64,000 nt of DNA from Luidia sarsii. Lineage: Eukaryota; Echinodermata; Asteroidea; Paxillosida; Luidiidae. Shown here in pieces: positions 20,805-31,751 of the stretch; position 1 is the first letter of the stretch; every line of letters begins with the position of its first letter. A program made the position numbers and the translations under genes. The stretch lies in assembly GCA_949987565.1 (NCBI GenBank), contig OX465101.1, positions 28,794,775-28,858,774 of the forward strand, given 5' to 3'. A model generated the notes under the pieces. It worked only from the letters and a program-made list of their open reading frames with translations, was not told where the DNA came from and made no database searches.

Positions 20805-21157
20805 TCAGATCAATCAAGCGGACCCATATAGTACTGTCTCAAGCAAAACCGTTGCCATTTTTTTGGTCTTTCTCTCTTTCTCTCTCTCTTCTGAGTTGGT
20901 ATCTGACCATCTGTTTTTGTACCGATGCCTCTTTTTTTATTATTTTGTGGGAAAGCGGCCTGCTGAGCGTTCCGCGTCTCGGTAGGATGTGTGGCCGAAT
21001 TAGAGACAGGTGACGCCATGTTTTGTTACGTGCCACGGGAGACGGACTGTCACAGAAATTATCGATGATGACCGGCGGTCTTGTCAGAGTTCATAACCAC
21101 TCCTCGCTGTTTAAGACATCATCAAGCCATTCTCTCCTTTCCTCTGTCTCTCTCACT

Positions 21158-21209
<52 letters not shown>

Positions 21210-22083
21210 TTCTCTGTCTCTCTGTTTCTCTCGATCTCTGTCCCTCTCTTCCTCTAACTCTTACTACCCCTCTCCCTCCCTTTCTCTGTCTCTCCCCGTC
21301 TCTCGCCCCTCTCCTCATTTCTCTTCCATCCTCCGTTTATCTCATTCCTTGTCTCGCTCTACTTCTCTCTGTCTCCCCTCCCTCCTTCTCTATTTCCCTC
21401 CCCTCGTTCACTATCTCCGTCCCTTTCCTCCTACCTGTCCCTCTCTGACTCTCTCTGTCTCCCCTCCCTCCTTCTCTATTTCCCTCCCCCTCGACCATTC
21501 ACTCTCTCCGTCCCTTTCCTCCTACCTGTCTCTCTCTGACTCTCTCTGTCTCCCCTCCCTCCTTCTCTATTTCCCTCCCCCTCGACCATTCACTCTCTCC
21601 GTCCCTTTCCTCCTACCTGTCTCTCTCTGACTCCCTCTGTCTCCCCTCCCTCCTTCTCCATTTCCCTCCCCCTCGACCATTCACTCTCTCCGTCCCTTTC
21701 CTCCTACCTCTCTCTCTGACTCTCTCTGTCTCCCCTCCCTCCTTCTCTATTTCCCTCCCCTCGTTCACTCTCTCCGTCCCTTTCCTCCTACCTGTCTCTC
21801 TCTGACTCTCTATGTCTCCCCTCCCTCCTTCTCTATTTCCCTCCCCTCATTCACTCTCTCCGTCCCTTTCCTCCTACCTCTCTCTCTGACTCTCTCTGTC
21901 TCCCCTCCCTCCTTCTCTATTTCCCTCCCCCTCGTTCACTCTCTCCGTCCCTTTCCTCCTACCTGTCTCTCTGACTCTCTCTGTCTCCCCTCCCTCCTTC
22001 TCTATTTCCCTCCCCTCATTCACTCTCTCCGTCCCTTTCCTCCTACCTGTCTCTCTCTGACTCTCTCTGTCTCCCCTCCCTCC
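20805..22083 (+). repeat. Tandem duplication unit 1 (1,279 bp)
   Basis: The 5' part (20805 to about 21340, starting TCAGATCAATCAAGCGGACC) is ordinary DNA ending in a (CT)n tract. The rest is minisatellite. The 5' part returns at 22084 and appears identical by eye except for CT tract length (the offset falls from 1,279 to 1,276 bp across it). The near-identity implies a recent duplication, probably by unequal exchange within the minisatellite. Confidence 0.85.
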
Positions 22084-22436
22084 TCAGATCAATCAAGCGG
22101 ACCCATATAGTACTGTCTCAAGCAAAACCGTTGCCATTTTTTTGGTCTTTCTCTCTTTCTCTCTCTCTTCTGAGTTGGTATCTGACCATCTGTTTTTGTA
22201 CCGATGCCTCTTTTTTTATTATTTTGTGGGAAAGCGGCCTGCTGAGCGTTCCGCGTCTCGGTAGGATGTGTGGCCGAATTAGAGACAGGTGACGCCATGT
22301 TTTGTTACGTGCCACGGGAGACGGACTGTCACAGAAATTATCGATGATGACCGGCGGTCTTGTCAGAGTTCATAACCACTCCTCGCTGTTTAAGACATCA
22401 TCAAGCCATTCTCTCCTTTCCTCTGTCTCTCTCACT

Positions 22437-22484
<48 letters not shown>

Positions 22485-24385
22485 TTCTCTGTCTCTCTGT
22501 TTCTCTCGATCTCTGTCCCTCTCTTCCTCTAACTCTTACTACCCCTCTCCCTCCCTTTCTCTGTCTCTCCCCGTCTCTCGCCCCTCTCCTCATTTCTCTT
22601 CCATCCTCCGTTTATCTCATTCCTTGTCTCGCTCTACTTCTCTCTGTCTCCCCTCCCTCCTTCTCTATTTCCCTCCCCTCGTTCACTATCTCCGTCCCTT
22701 TCCTCCTACCTGTCCCTCTCTGACTCTCTCTGTCTCCCCTCCCTCCTTCTCTATTTCCCTCCCCCTCGACCATTCACTCTCTCCGTCCCTTTCCTCCTAC
22801 CTGTCCCTCTCTGACTCTCTGTCTCCCCTCCCTCCTTCTCTATTTCCCTCCTCCTCGACCATTCACTCTCTCCGTCCCTTTCCTCCTACCTGTCTCTCTC
22901 TCTGACTCTCTCTGTCTCCCCTCCCTCCTTCTCTATTTCCCTCCCCCTCGACCATTCACTCTCTCCGTCCCTTTCCTCCTACCTGTCTCTCTCTGACTCT
23001 CTCTGTCTCCCCTCCCTCCTTCTCTATTTCCCTCCCCTCGTTCACTCTCTCCGTCCCTTTCCTCCTACCTGTCTCTCTCTGACTCTCTATGTCTCCCCTC
23101 CCTCCTTCTCTATTTCCCTCCCCTCATTCACTCTCTCCGTCCCTTTCCTCCTACCTCTCTCTCTGACTCTCTCTGTCTCCCCTCCCTCCTTCTCTATTTC
23201 CCTCCCCCTCGTTCACTCTCTCCGTCCCTTTCCTCCTACCTGTCTCTCTGACTCTCTCTGTCTCCCCTCCCTCCTTCTCTATTTCCCTCCCCTCATTCAC
23301 TCTCTCCGTCCCTTTCCTCCTACCTGTCTCTCTCTGACTCTCTCTGTCTCCCCTCCCTCCTTCTCTATTTCCCTCCCCCTCATTCACTCTCTCCGTCCCT
23401 TTCCTCCTACCTCTCTCTCTCTGACTCTCTCTGTCTCCCCTCCCTCCTTCTCTATTTCCCTCCCCTCATTCACTCTCTCCGTCCCTTTCCTCCTACCTGT
23501 CTCTCTCTGACTCTCTCTGTCTCCCCTCCCTCCTTCTCTATTTCCCTCCCCCTCATTCACTCTCTCCGTCCCTTTCCTCCTACCTCTCTCTGACTCTCTC
23601 TGTCTCCCCTCCCTCCTTCTCTATTTCCCTCCCCCTCATTCACTCTCTCCGTCCCTTTCCTCCTACCTCTCTCTCTCTCTCTGACTCTCTGTCTCCCCTC
23701 CCTCCTTCTCTATTTCCCTCCCCCTCGTTCACTCTCTCCGTCCCTTTCCTCCTACCTGTCTCTCTGACTCTCTCTGTCTCCCCTCCCTCCTTCTCTATTT
23801 CCCTCCCCCTCATTCACTCTCTCCGTCCCTTTCCTCCTACCTGTCTCTCTCTGACTCTCTCTGTCTCCCCTCCCTCCTTCTCTATTTCCCTCCCTTAGTT
23901 CACTCTCTCCGTCCCTTTCCTCCTACCTCTCTCTCTGACTCTCTCTCTGTCTCCCCTCCCTCCTTCTCTATTTCCCTCCCCTCATTCACTCTCTCCGTCC
24001 CTTTCCTCCTACCTCTCTCTCTCTGACTCTCTCTGTCTCCCCTCCCTCCTTCTCTATTTCCCTCCCCTCGTTCACTCTCTCCGTCCCTTTCCTCCTACCT
24101 GTCTCTCTCTGACTCCCTCTGTCTCCCCTCCCTCCTTCTCTATTTCCCTCCCCTCGTTCACTCTCTCCGTCCCTTTCCTTCTCCCTGTCTCTCTCTGACT
24201 CTCTCTGTCTCCCCTCCCTCCTTCTCTATTTCCCCCCCCCTCGTTCACTCCCTCCGTCCCTTTCCTCCTACCTCTCTCTCTGACTCTCTCTGTCTCACCT
24301 CCCTCCTTCTCTATTTCCCTCCCCCTCATTCACTCAATCACTCTCTCCGTTCCTTTCCTCTATACCTGTCTCTCTCTGACTCTCT
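21342..24385 (+). repeat. Pyrimidine minisatellite, 84-91 bp unit
   Basis: Units contain, in order, CTCTCTGACTCTCTCTGTCT, CCCCTCCCTCCTTCTCTATT, TCCCTCCCC, a CTCGACCATTCACT, CTCGTTCACT or CTCATTCACT variant, CTCCGTCCCTTTCCTCCTAC. Starts at 21430, 21521, 21612, 21703 and 21787 give periods of 91, 91, 91 and 84. The array is interrupted at 22084-22620 by the duplicated flank, then runs to 24385. The minus strand is open in places (Arg/Glu/Gly-rich) through composition only. Confidence 0.9.
22084..22622 (+). repeat. Tandem duplication unit 2, non-minisatellite part
   Basis: This is the second copy of 20805-21340. Its left junction cuts into a minisatellite unit (CCCCTCCCTCC, then TCAGATCAATC). 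The same small open frames appear in both copies at a constant 1,279-bp offset. Confidence 0.85.
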
Positions 24386-24394
24386 GTCTCGCTC

Positions 24395-24605
24395 TCCTTA
24401 TCCTCGTTTCACTGTCTCTGCTCTCCTTCTCTGTCCGTGTACCCGTCTCTCTGTCTGTCTGTCTCTGTCTATCTCTATCTCTGTCTCTAACTGTCTGTCT
24501 GTCTCTGTCTCTGTCTCTGTCTCTGTCTCTGTCTGTCTGTCTATCTGCCTATCTCTGTCTCTGTCTTTGTCTGTCTGTCTGTCTGACTGTATGTATGTCT
24601 CTTTC
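24395..24605 (+). repeat. TCTG/TCTC microsatellite
   Basis: Runs of CTGTCTGTCTGTCT and TCTCTGTCTCTGTCTC follow directly after the minisatellite. The minus strand is open with repeated Asp-Arg-Gln-Thr residues due to composition. Confidence 0.9.
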
Positions 24606-24619
24606 TTACACAGCAAAAC

Positions 24620-25435
24620 ATTCATGCGATATTAACACATAAACATGTACTATGTGCATTTGAATAGTCTCGGCTGCCGAAATTCGATTCTAATCACCAA
24701 AACAAGAAACTCCTCGGTTGGCTGGATCTGTGCAGTCTCTCCGGAGTATACTCGGGGTATCGGGCGACCCGCTGAACAGCCTCAGCCTCCCAGGTGGCAT
24801 TTGAACCTTTTTTTGGTACACAAAGCTGGAATTGTTTATTTGTTTTGCCCTCCGTTTTCGGCCGTAAATCGTTCCGAATGATTTCACAAGCCAAGCTAGC
24901 TATTCCCCGGGCGCAGGGTGGAACGAACAAATATTTGGTCTGGCTCTAATTTAGGGGAATGAAAATATAGAGAAGAGGGAGAGAGAGAGCGAAAATTGCG
25001 CCAGGGGCTCTGGGATTTCGTCCTGCCAATTACAGGTTAAAAAGTTAGGGTACGTTGACCCGGAGATGTAGTCCCTTTGTTGTGACGCCGCCAAGCCGAA
25101 ATAATGTCTTTATGGTGCGGGGCGTATCCGGTTTGATGGACGACCGCGTTTATGAGGTACGAAGTTATCAACGACAGACTAATTGTCCTTGGGCGAGCGT
25201 TGGGCCCCGGCCTAGCTAGCTAGGGGGTTACGGTCCGCTGGATTCACGCGGATCCCTCTCTTTCTTTCGTCCTTCCTCCCAATCTTTTAAGATTGATCGA
25301 TGACTGAATTGATCTGCTATGATTTCCAATAGGTTGGTGGTCTTAGCGGGGGGGGGGTGTTTCAAACAGAGTTCCTCCTCCGGAGAAGAACGAAAAAAAA
25401 AACTAATTCGGCGACACAATTATTATAATATCAAG
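24620..25435. other. Unassigned low-copy DNA
   Basis: I see no gene. A GAGAGAGAG word lies at 24975-24990, and G and A runs lie near 25350 and 25395. Confidence 0.35.
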
Positions 25436-25439
25436 CAGA

Positions 25440-25525
25440 TATTGTTGCCTGCCTTTGAGAAAGGTCCTGCTAGGATCGAAACGTCAGGCCCACTAAATTT
25501 TGAGATATTGTTGTCACTGCAAGTG
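25440..25525 (+). repeat. Family G fragment
   Basis: CCTTTGAGAAAGGTCCTGCT, AGGATCGAAACGTCAGGCCC and TTTTGAGATATTG match the plus-oriented family G core. The terminal repeat is not preserved. Confidence 0.6.
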
Positions 25526-25529
25526 TGTT

Positions 25530-25925
25530 GAACACAGTGATTTTTGTAAAAGTGGGAGACATTTATGGAGTCGGAGGACCTGATCTTAAAACTGGCCCCA
25601 TATTCAGGCAGCGTCTAATCTCCGTCATTTTCTTTTCTCGGTTGGCCGCGCTGTTCCCGACGAAATCAGAAACAGCTTTCGGCGCGAACCCATTTTCCCC
25701 CCATTCACGTGTCCCGAATTATTTGGAGAGCCCGATCCCCGCCCACTTCATTTTCTGCTGCAATCGGTGACTCTGGCAAATCCATTTATCAAATTTGGTT
25801 GCCTATAATGCGGAATTGAAAACAGATTGGGACTATAGTGGGATTTATTGCCCTAACTGATGTACCGGCCTGCTGCTAGGGTATACGTCCCTTCCATCCC
25901 TTAGGGGTATAGTAAGAATCAAGCT
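25530..25925. other. Unassigned low-copy DNA
   Basis: I see no gene or repeat that I can support. Confidence 0.35.
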
Positions 25926-25927
25926 AC

Positions 25928-26534
25928 CTGTTTCTCTCCCTCTCTCTCTATATATCTCTCTCTCTCTCTATTCCCCCCTCTCTCTCTCTCTTTCTCTCTT
26001 CCTCTCTCTCTGTCTTTCCCCTCTCCCCTTCTCCCTCTTTCTTCCTCTTTCTCAAATCTCTCTCCTTTCCTCTCTCCCCTCTCCCCTCTCTCATTCTCCA
26101 CCTTTCTTTCTCTCTCTCTCTCTCTCTCGTCCTCCCTTTATTTCCTTCCCTACCTCGCCCTCTCTCCCCTCTCCCCTCTCCCCTCCCCTCTCCCTGAGTC
26201 CCTCTATTTCTCTCTCTCCTCCTCTAATCTTCCTCTCCGCTCTCTTCTCCTCTCTCCCCCTCATCACTCTTCCTCGCAATGTCTCTGCATATCTTTGTCT
26301 CTGTCCCCCTATACTTATTTCTCTCAATTCCTCTCACTCCCTCTTATACACTTTATCCCCTATATCTCCTTTCACATCTCCCTCTCTCCCTGTACTCTCC
26401 CTCCTCTCCTCCTCTCTCCCTCACCTCCCCTTCCACCTGAAATCCGTCTCCCCTCTCGAACTCTGTCTGTCTCTCTCTGCCTCTGTGTGTCTCGGTCTCT
26501 CTCTCTCTTTCTCTCTTTCTCTCTCGCTTTCCCT

Positions 26535-26579
<45 letters not shown>

Positions 26580-26645
26580 CCTCGCTATCCCTCCCTCTCT
26601 CTCCCCCTCACTCCCTCTCTCTGTCGCTCTCCATCCTTTCCCACT
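25928..26645. repeat. CT-rich polypyrimidine tract
   Basis: Degenerate CTCTCC DNA with purer (CT)n runs near 26110 and 26550. Open frames on both strands (Arg/Glu-rich on minus, Ser/Leu-rich on plus) reflect composition. Confidence 0.9.
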
Positions 26646-26925
26646 CCCTATAATTTATGACCCCACCCCCGTTCGTTCAACAGATTGCCATCATAAGCCA
26701 ATGTTAGCGAATGCTTCCGTTTCATCAGTGCCCGCCCAGAGAACATTTTATCAGCATCGGCACGTTCCTCCGGAAGAAAAAAATCAAACAAACACAAATT
26801 GATTATCGAGGTAATGTAGATGAAGTGTCATTCACAGAGACTCCTCTATACAACCGACTTGCGTAGGAACATGGTGGAACTGCTTTATTGTCTTCGCTGT
26901 GTGTGGAATCTTGTACAACATCATG

Positions 26926-27075
26926 TTAATACAGGAAGGTTTGCGGTGACACCATGTATAAAGTCTCTTAAAGGAAGAGGTGTGGTCCTGGAAAAAACCT
27001 GAGTGGCAACTCGACGTTTCGACCAGTATGCTCTGGCCGTCATCAGGAGAAATCAGTTCCTTCTGATGACGGCCA
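26926..27075 (-). repeat. Family H repeat (copy 3), with hammerhead-like core
   Basis: The + strand starts AAGGTTTGCGGTGACACCAT (the outer motif). The degenerate hairpin position 26984-26999 reads GGTCCTGGAAAAAACC. Then come AACTCGACGTTTCGACCAGT and the inverted pair GGCCGTCATCAGGAG / CCTTCTGATGACGGCC at 27033-27072. Read on the minus strand it gives CTGATGA, a GGCCAG/CTGGTC helix and GAAACGTCGAGTT. Confidence 0.65.
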
Positions 27076-27314
27076 TGCAAAGCCTTAAGTCTTATTTAAC
27101 ATCATATTATCTACACGAATTGTGTTTTTTCGCTGTCTTTTCGAGTTGGCAGAAAGAAGGAGATCTCTAAATCGATAAATCTACTTGAATCAGGAGTTAT
27201 CCCGAGTTTTGGCCGATTCCCCTCCCTTATGAGTCTTGCAGTATCGTTCATTCGTATAAAATGCTATCGTAGAGAATCTTTCTTCAGAAAAAACTGACAG
27301 CCTAGGGAACAGCG

Positions 27315-27415
27315 AACAAAAAATGGCCAATCAGACTTTGACCGGGCTGGGAATTGAACTCCAGACCTCTTGCGTAGCGGCACACTTACCATCTGAGTGT
27401 TCATATCAGGCAGAT
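27315..27415 (-). repeat. tRNA-derived SINE
   Basis: On the minus strand CTCAGATGGTAAGTGTGCCG is A-box-like, and GGTCTGGAGTTCAATTCCCA then GCCCGGTCAAAGTC has a B box (GAGTTCAATTCCC). The distance between boxes fits a tRNA head. The following GGTCAAAGTCT is like the 3' region of the SINEs at 11.4 and 17.7 kb. No good acceptor stem is visible, so a functional tRNA is unlikely. Confidence 0.6.
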
Positions 27416-27419
27416 TCAA

Positions 27420-28080
27420 ACTCAAAGGCAGCTTGTACCTCAGGGAATTGGCTACGATTGTGGACTTCCCCTTAGGGAACCACAACGTTTGAGATTCTGG
27501 CCAGACACGTCCTTGCAAGTGCTGTTAAACATTTGACACGTTGCATACCTGTAAGATGGAATATGTGTATATCAATTCAATAAACACCACTCTCCCAGGG
27601 GTTACGTCTGCAGAAACGAGTGGCAATGGTCCATCCATCACGCTCACCTGTAATATGAAGCTTTTCGGGTTTTTTTCTTCTTCTCAGGAATAAAACCCAT
27701 TGACCGGGGACAATCACTCTCTCGCCAAAACAAGCGTTTCGCTGGTATACGCGCCGTGAGCCGGTTGCTTGCGCCACTCGATCGATCGCTGGTAACTCGG
27801 AAAGTCTCCCTGCTTGGCTGGCGGGGACGTTCGCTGTACCACGTGATCGGGGCGAACATATGTGATGCAGGAACTGGGTCTCGAAGGGTCTTGGCACTTT
27901 TTTGTTTTAAATCGTTCACAGCGAACAGGTTTTTGTTTGTCGGCGTTTGGTAGCTATAATGGGTGAACATTGGATCTTTGTCGAGTGTATCAGTGCATTT
28001 TGTAGGGATCGTGACGGCTGAGGGAGATCTTATGAACGTGCACAAATTGAAGGACTCTTTGGGTCCAGCTCGGGAACCAA
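27420..28080. other. Unassigned low-copy DNA
   Basis: I see no gene that I can support. The overlapping minus frames 27577-27897 and 27644-28123 show no recognisable domain. Confidence 0.35.
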
Positions 28081-28084
28081 TCGC

Positions 28085-28830
28085 GTGCCCCATACACCTA
28101 TACAGCCTCCTTCCTCTATACACCTATACAGCCTCCTTTCTCTATACACATATACAGCCTCCTTTCTCTATACACATATTCAGCCTCCTTTCTCTACACA
28201 CATATACAGCCTCCTTTCTCTATACACCTACACAGCCTCCTTTCTCTATACACCTACACAGCCTCCTTTCTCTATACACCTACACAGCCTCCTTTCTCTA
28301 TACACCTACACAGCCTCCTTTCTCTATACACCTACACAGCCTCCTTTCTCTATACACCTACACAGCCTCCTTTCTCTACACACCTACACAGCCTCCTTTC
28401 TCTATACACATATACAGCCTCCTTTCTCTATACACCTACACAGCCTCCTTTCTCTACACACCTACACAGCCTCCTTTCTCTATACACCTATACAGCCTCC
28501 TTTCTCTATACACCTATACAGCCTACTTTCTCTACACACCTACACAGCCTCCTTTCTCTACACACCTACACAGCCTCCTTTCTCTATACACCTATACAGC
28601 CTCCTTTCTCTATACACCTATACAGCCTACTTTCTCTACACACCTACACAGCCTCCTTTCTCTACACACCTACACAGCCTCCTTTCTCTACACACCTACA
28701 CAGCCTCCTTTCTCTATACACATATACAGCCTCCTTTCTCTATACACCTACACAGCCTCCTTTCTCTATACACTTACACAGCCTCCTTTCTTTATACACA
28801 TATGCAGCCTCCTTTCTCTATACAACTAAG
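28085..28830 (+). repeat. 26-bp minisatellite, about 28 copies
   Basis: The unit is CTTTCTCTATACACCTACAC plus AGCCTC. The variable sites are CACCTA/CACATA, TACACAG/TATACAG and TATACAC/TACACAC. Because 26 is not a multiple of 3, a frame passes through all three phases every 78 bp and still meets no stop. This yields two overlapping + frames of 288 and 279 aa with a 26-residue period. I read this as an open satellite and not as a gene. Confidence 0.9.
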
Positions 28831-28834
28831 TGTC

Positions 28835-30065
28835 CAAAGAAAACTTCGTGGGGCGTCGGTCGAAAACATGGTGCGCAAGTCTTGCTCTGGGATATCACGG
28901 CTGGCTTCGAAGACACGTATATGATCTTGTGTAAGGACGGCAAGACTCCTAAATGTGATTTGCAACATCTCCGACCAGCCGTGCGGGTTTTTTCTTCTTG
29001 AGAGAGAGAGAGAGAGGAAGGGGGGAACATTCAAAACAACGAGAATTGGGTTGGACAGTGAACGAGAAGCCATTGAGGACGCTTGCATTGCAAGGGCAGC
29101 CAGATGTTTTTTTTTGTCCATGGGTAGCGACGTGGCGGCATGGCTTGGACGTGACGGGCCGCAGTCACTGATGTGCTGACAGTGATGTAGCGCTGACAGC
29201 GCGGTATCGGATTTGCAGATGAACGCCGTGGACTCTTGCCAAGATTGCTAGATTTTCCCAAGGAGGGAAAAAAGAAAGGAAGAAAGAGCGAAAGCGAGAA
29301 AGAGAGAGAGAGAAAACCCGGAGGAAGGTGGGGGGAGTGGAGGAGGAGGAGGAGGGGAGATCGACAGGTGGTGGCCCATGCTGGTGTTGTTGATCCGCGC
29401 CGAAAGGTTTGAGGCCTCTAGGTGTCTCAGAAAAGGTGACGGGGATATAGTTCGTACAATGAGGCCATCATCGATGCGTGGTCGCAAAATGCAACGCTGT
29501 GCACCGGTGTTATACTTCCAGTCCGAGTCCCCCATCACCCTATACCGCACGGCCACGGTGGCCAATTCGAGACTTCTGTCCCAGTTCTGGGTCAGGGTTT
29601 TATACTTGGCATGCCCTGCCCCTCCGGGGTCTCTCGTTTTTGGGTTATGAATATAGGCCTATATAGGCAAGCTGGATGCGACGTCTCTACGGAGTTTTGT
29701 GGAGGTGTTAAGATCGTGCTAATGCTCAACCACCAGTGCCGAGGAGGGGGCCTTGCTGTCACCATGGGGCCGAGGGCGACCGTTTTACCCGATCAGCGAG
29801 CTTACCGAAATATTCATCATAATGTGAACCCTCCTGACCCTCAAGGTTGTAGGTGGAGGGAAAGGGCGAGCTTCGGGACGCCAAGGCAGCGAGTGGGGAG
29901 TATGCGAAGTGTCGCTCTGATTCTGTGGTCTTTCGGGAAACCATTGAAAGACGTTGCACGTTTGGAGCGCCGTGTGCTTTGATTAATGTGTGGAGCAAGC
30001 TCTTGGTACTAAGTCTGTGATGATAGTCATATCAACCGAGGAAACGGTACCACACGTTGTTGAAA
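28835..30065. other. Unassigned DNA with a purine-rich patch
   Basis: I see no gene. 29000-29025 and 29265-29360 are GA-rich on the + strand. A poly-T run lies near 29106. Frames on both strands overlap and none shows a known domain. Confidence 0.4.
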
Positions 30066-30068
30066 AAA

Positions 30069-31302
30069 GGGACAACAACAGCAACAACGACCACAACAAC
30101 CACGATAACCGCAACAACCACAACAACCACAACAACCACAACAACAACAACCACAACAACCACAACAACCACAGCAATCACAACCCCCACAACAACCACA
30201 ACAACAACAACACCCACAGCAATCACAACACTCACAACAACCACAACAACCACAATAACAACACCACCCACAGCAAGTACAACAACAACACCACCCACAG
30301 CAATCACAACACTCACAACAACCACAGCAGCCACAGCAACCACACCAACCACAACAACCACAACAACCACAATAACCACAATAACCACAATAACCACAAT
30401 AACAATAATAACCACAATAACCACAATAACCACAATAATAGCAGCAACCACAACAACCACAACAACAACAACAACAACAACAACACAGCAATCACAACAC
30501 TCACAACAACCACAATAACAACACCACCCACAACAACCACAACATTACCACCACCCACAGCAAGCACAACAACAACACCACCCACAGCAATCACAACACC
30601 AACAACAACCTCAACAATCACAACAACCACAACAACCACAACAACCACAACAATCACAACAACCACAACAACCACAACAACCACAACAATCACAACAACC
30701 ACAACAACCACAACAACCACAACAACCACAATACCAGCAGCAACCACAACAATCACAACAACCACAACAACCACAACAACCACAACAATCACAACAACCA
30801 CAACAACCACAACAACCACAACAACCACAACAACCACAATAACCACAACAACAGCAGCAACCACAACAATCACAACAACCACAACAACCACAACAACCAC
30901 AACAACCACAACAACCACAACAACCACAACAACATCAGCAACCACAACAATCACAACAACCACAATAACAGCAGCAACCACAACAATCACAACAACCACA
31001 ATACCAGCAGCAAGCACACCAACATCAGCAACATCAACAACATCAACAACATCAACATCAACAACATCAACAACAACATCAACAACATCAACAACATCAA
31101 CAACATCAACAACATCAACAACATCAACAACATCAACAACATCAACAACATCAACAACATCAACAACATCAACAACATCAACAACATCAACAACATCAAC
31201 AACATCAACAACATCAACAACATCAACAACATCAACAACATCAACAACATCAACAACATCAACAACATCAACAACATCAACAACATCAACAACATCAACA
31301 CA
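30069..31302 (+). repeat. (CAA)n/(CCA)n/(CATCAA)n trinucleotide array
   Basis: From 30069 to about 31012 the + strand is CAACAACCACAACAACCA-like with CAGCAA and CAATAA variants. From about 31020 to 31300 it becomes a regular CAACATCAACAACATCAA array. For over 1.2 kb the + strand has hardly any G except in occasional CAG words, an extreme strand bias. All frames are open over long distances, including a 461-aa + frame of Asn/His, then Thr, then Ser/Thr. That frame starts and ends in unrelated DNA, with no conserved flanking protein sequence. Confidence 0.9.
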
Positions 31303-31367
31303 CCATCTTGGTCCAGAGTCAGAAAGGGATTGCGTGCCGTTGTATGTGTCCCTTGCATGTTATCCCT

Positions 31368-31517
31368 ATCATTGAATATCATTCCTATCATTGAATGTTA
31401 TGCTTATCATTGCATGTCATCCCGATCATTGAATATTTCCCCTATCATTGAATTATATGCTTATCATTGTATGCCATTGCGATCATTGAATGTTATCACT
31501 ATCATTGAATGCTTTGC
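31368..31517 (+). repeat. 19-bp minisatellite, 8 copies, no indels
   Basis: The unit is ATCATTGAATGTTATGCTT, with substitutions in the second half (ATCATTCCT, GTCATCCCG, TATTTCCCC and others). Start positions advance exactly 19 bp from 31368 to 31501. The ATCATTG half is nearly invariant. Confidence 0.85.
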
Positions 31518-31751
31518 TTTTTTGTTTCTCATTTATTTTTCTACAAAAATGAAAAAAAAACAGTTTTCCATTATGGAAAATTCTTCTGTTTCTTCTTCTC
31601 CTTTTTCTTCAACACATGAGAAGCCAGTTTGTTCAGCGCGCGTGCCTTTGCCTCATGTAATCGAAGTCATCAAGATCGAATCTCCATCCCTTTCCGAACC
31701 CCCCCCCCCCCCCGCCTGTCTCCCTCACTCTCTCATCCGGGATTAGAGTTA

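Noticed and set aside
20810..22532. Pairs of identical small proteins in the 1,279-bp duplication as a gene duplication
   Set aside because: The identity comes from the DNA duplication. The frames are short, overlap on both strands and have no domain.
27963..28924. Two overlapping 280-residue proteins with TASFLYT-type repeats
   Set aside because: They come from the 26-bp minisatellite read in rotating phases; no stop occurs in any phase of the + strand.
29990..31375. 461-aa Asn/His/Thr/Ser-rich protein
   Set aside because: The frame is almost wholly trinucleotide repeat. The non-repeat ends are short and unlike any protein I know, and other frames on both strands are equally open.
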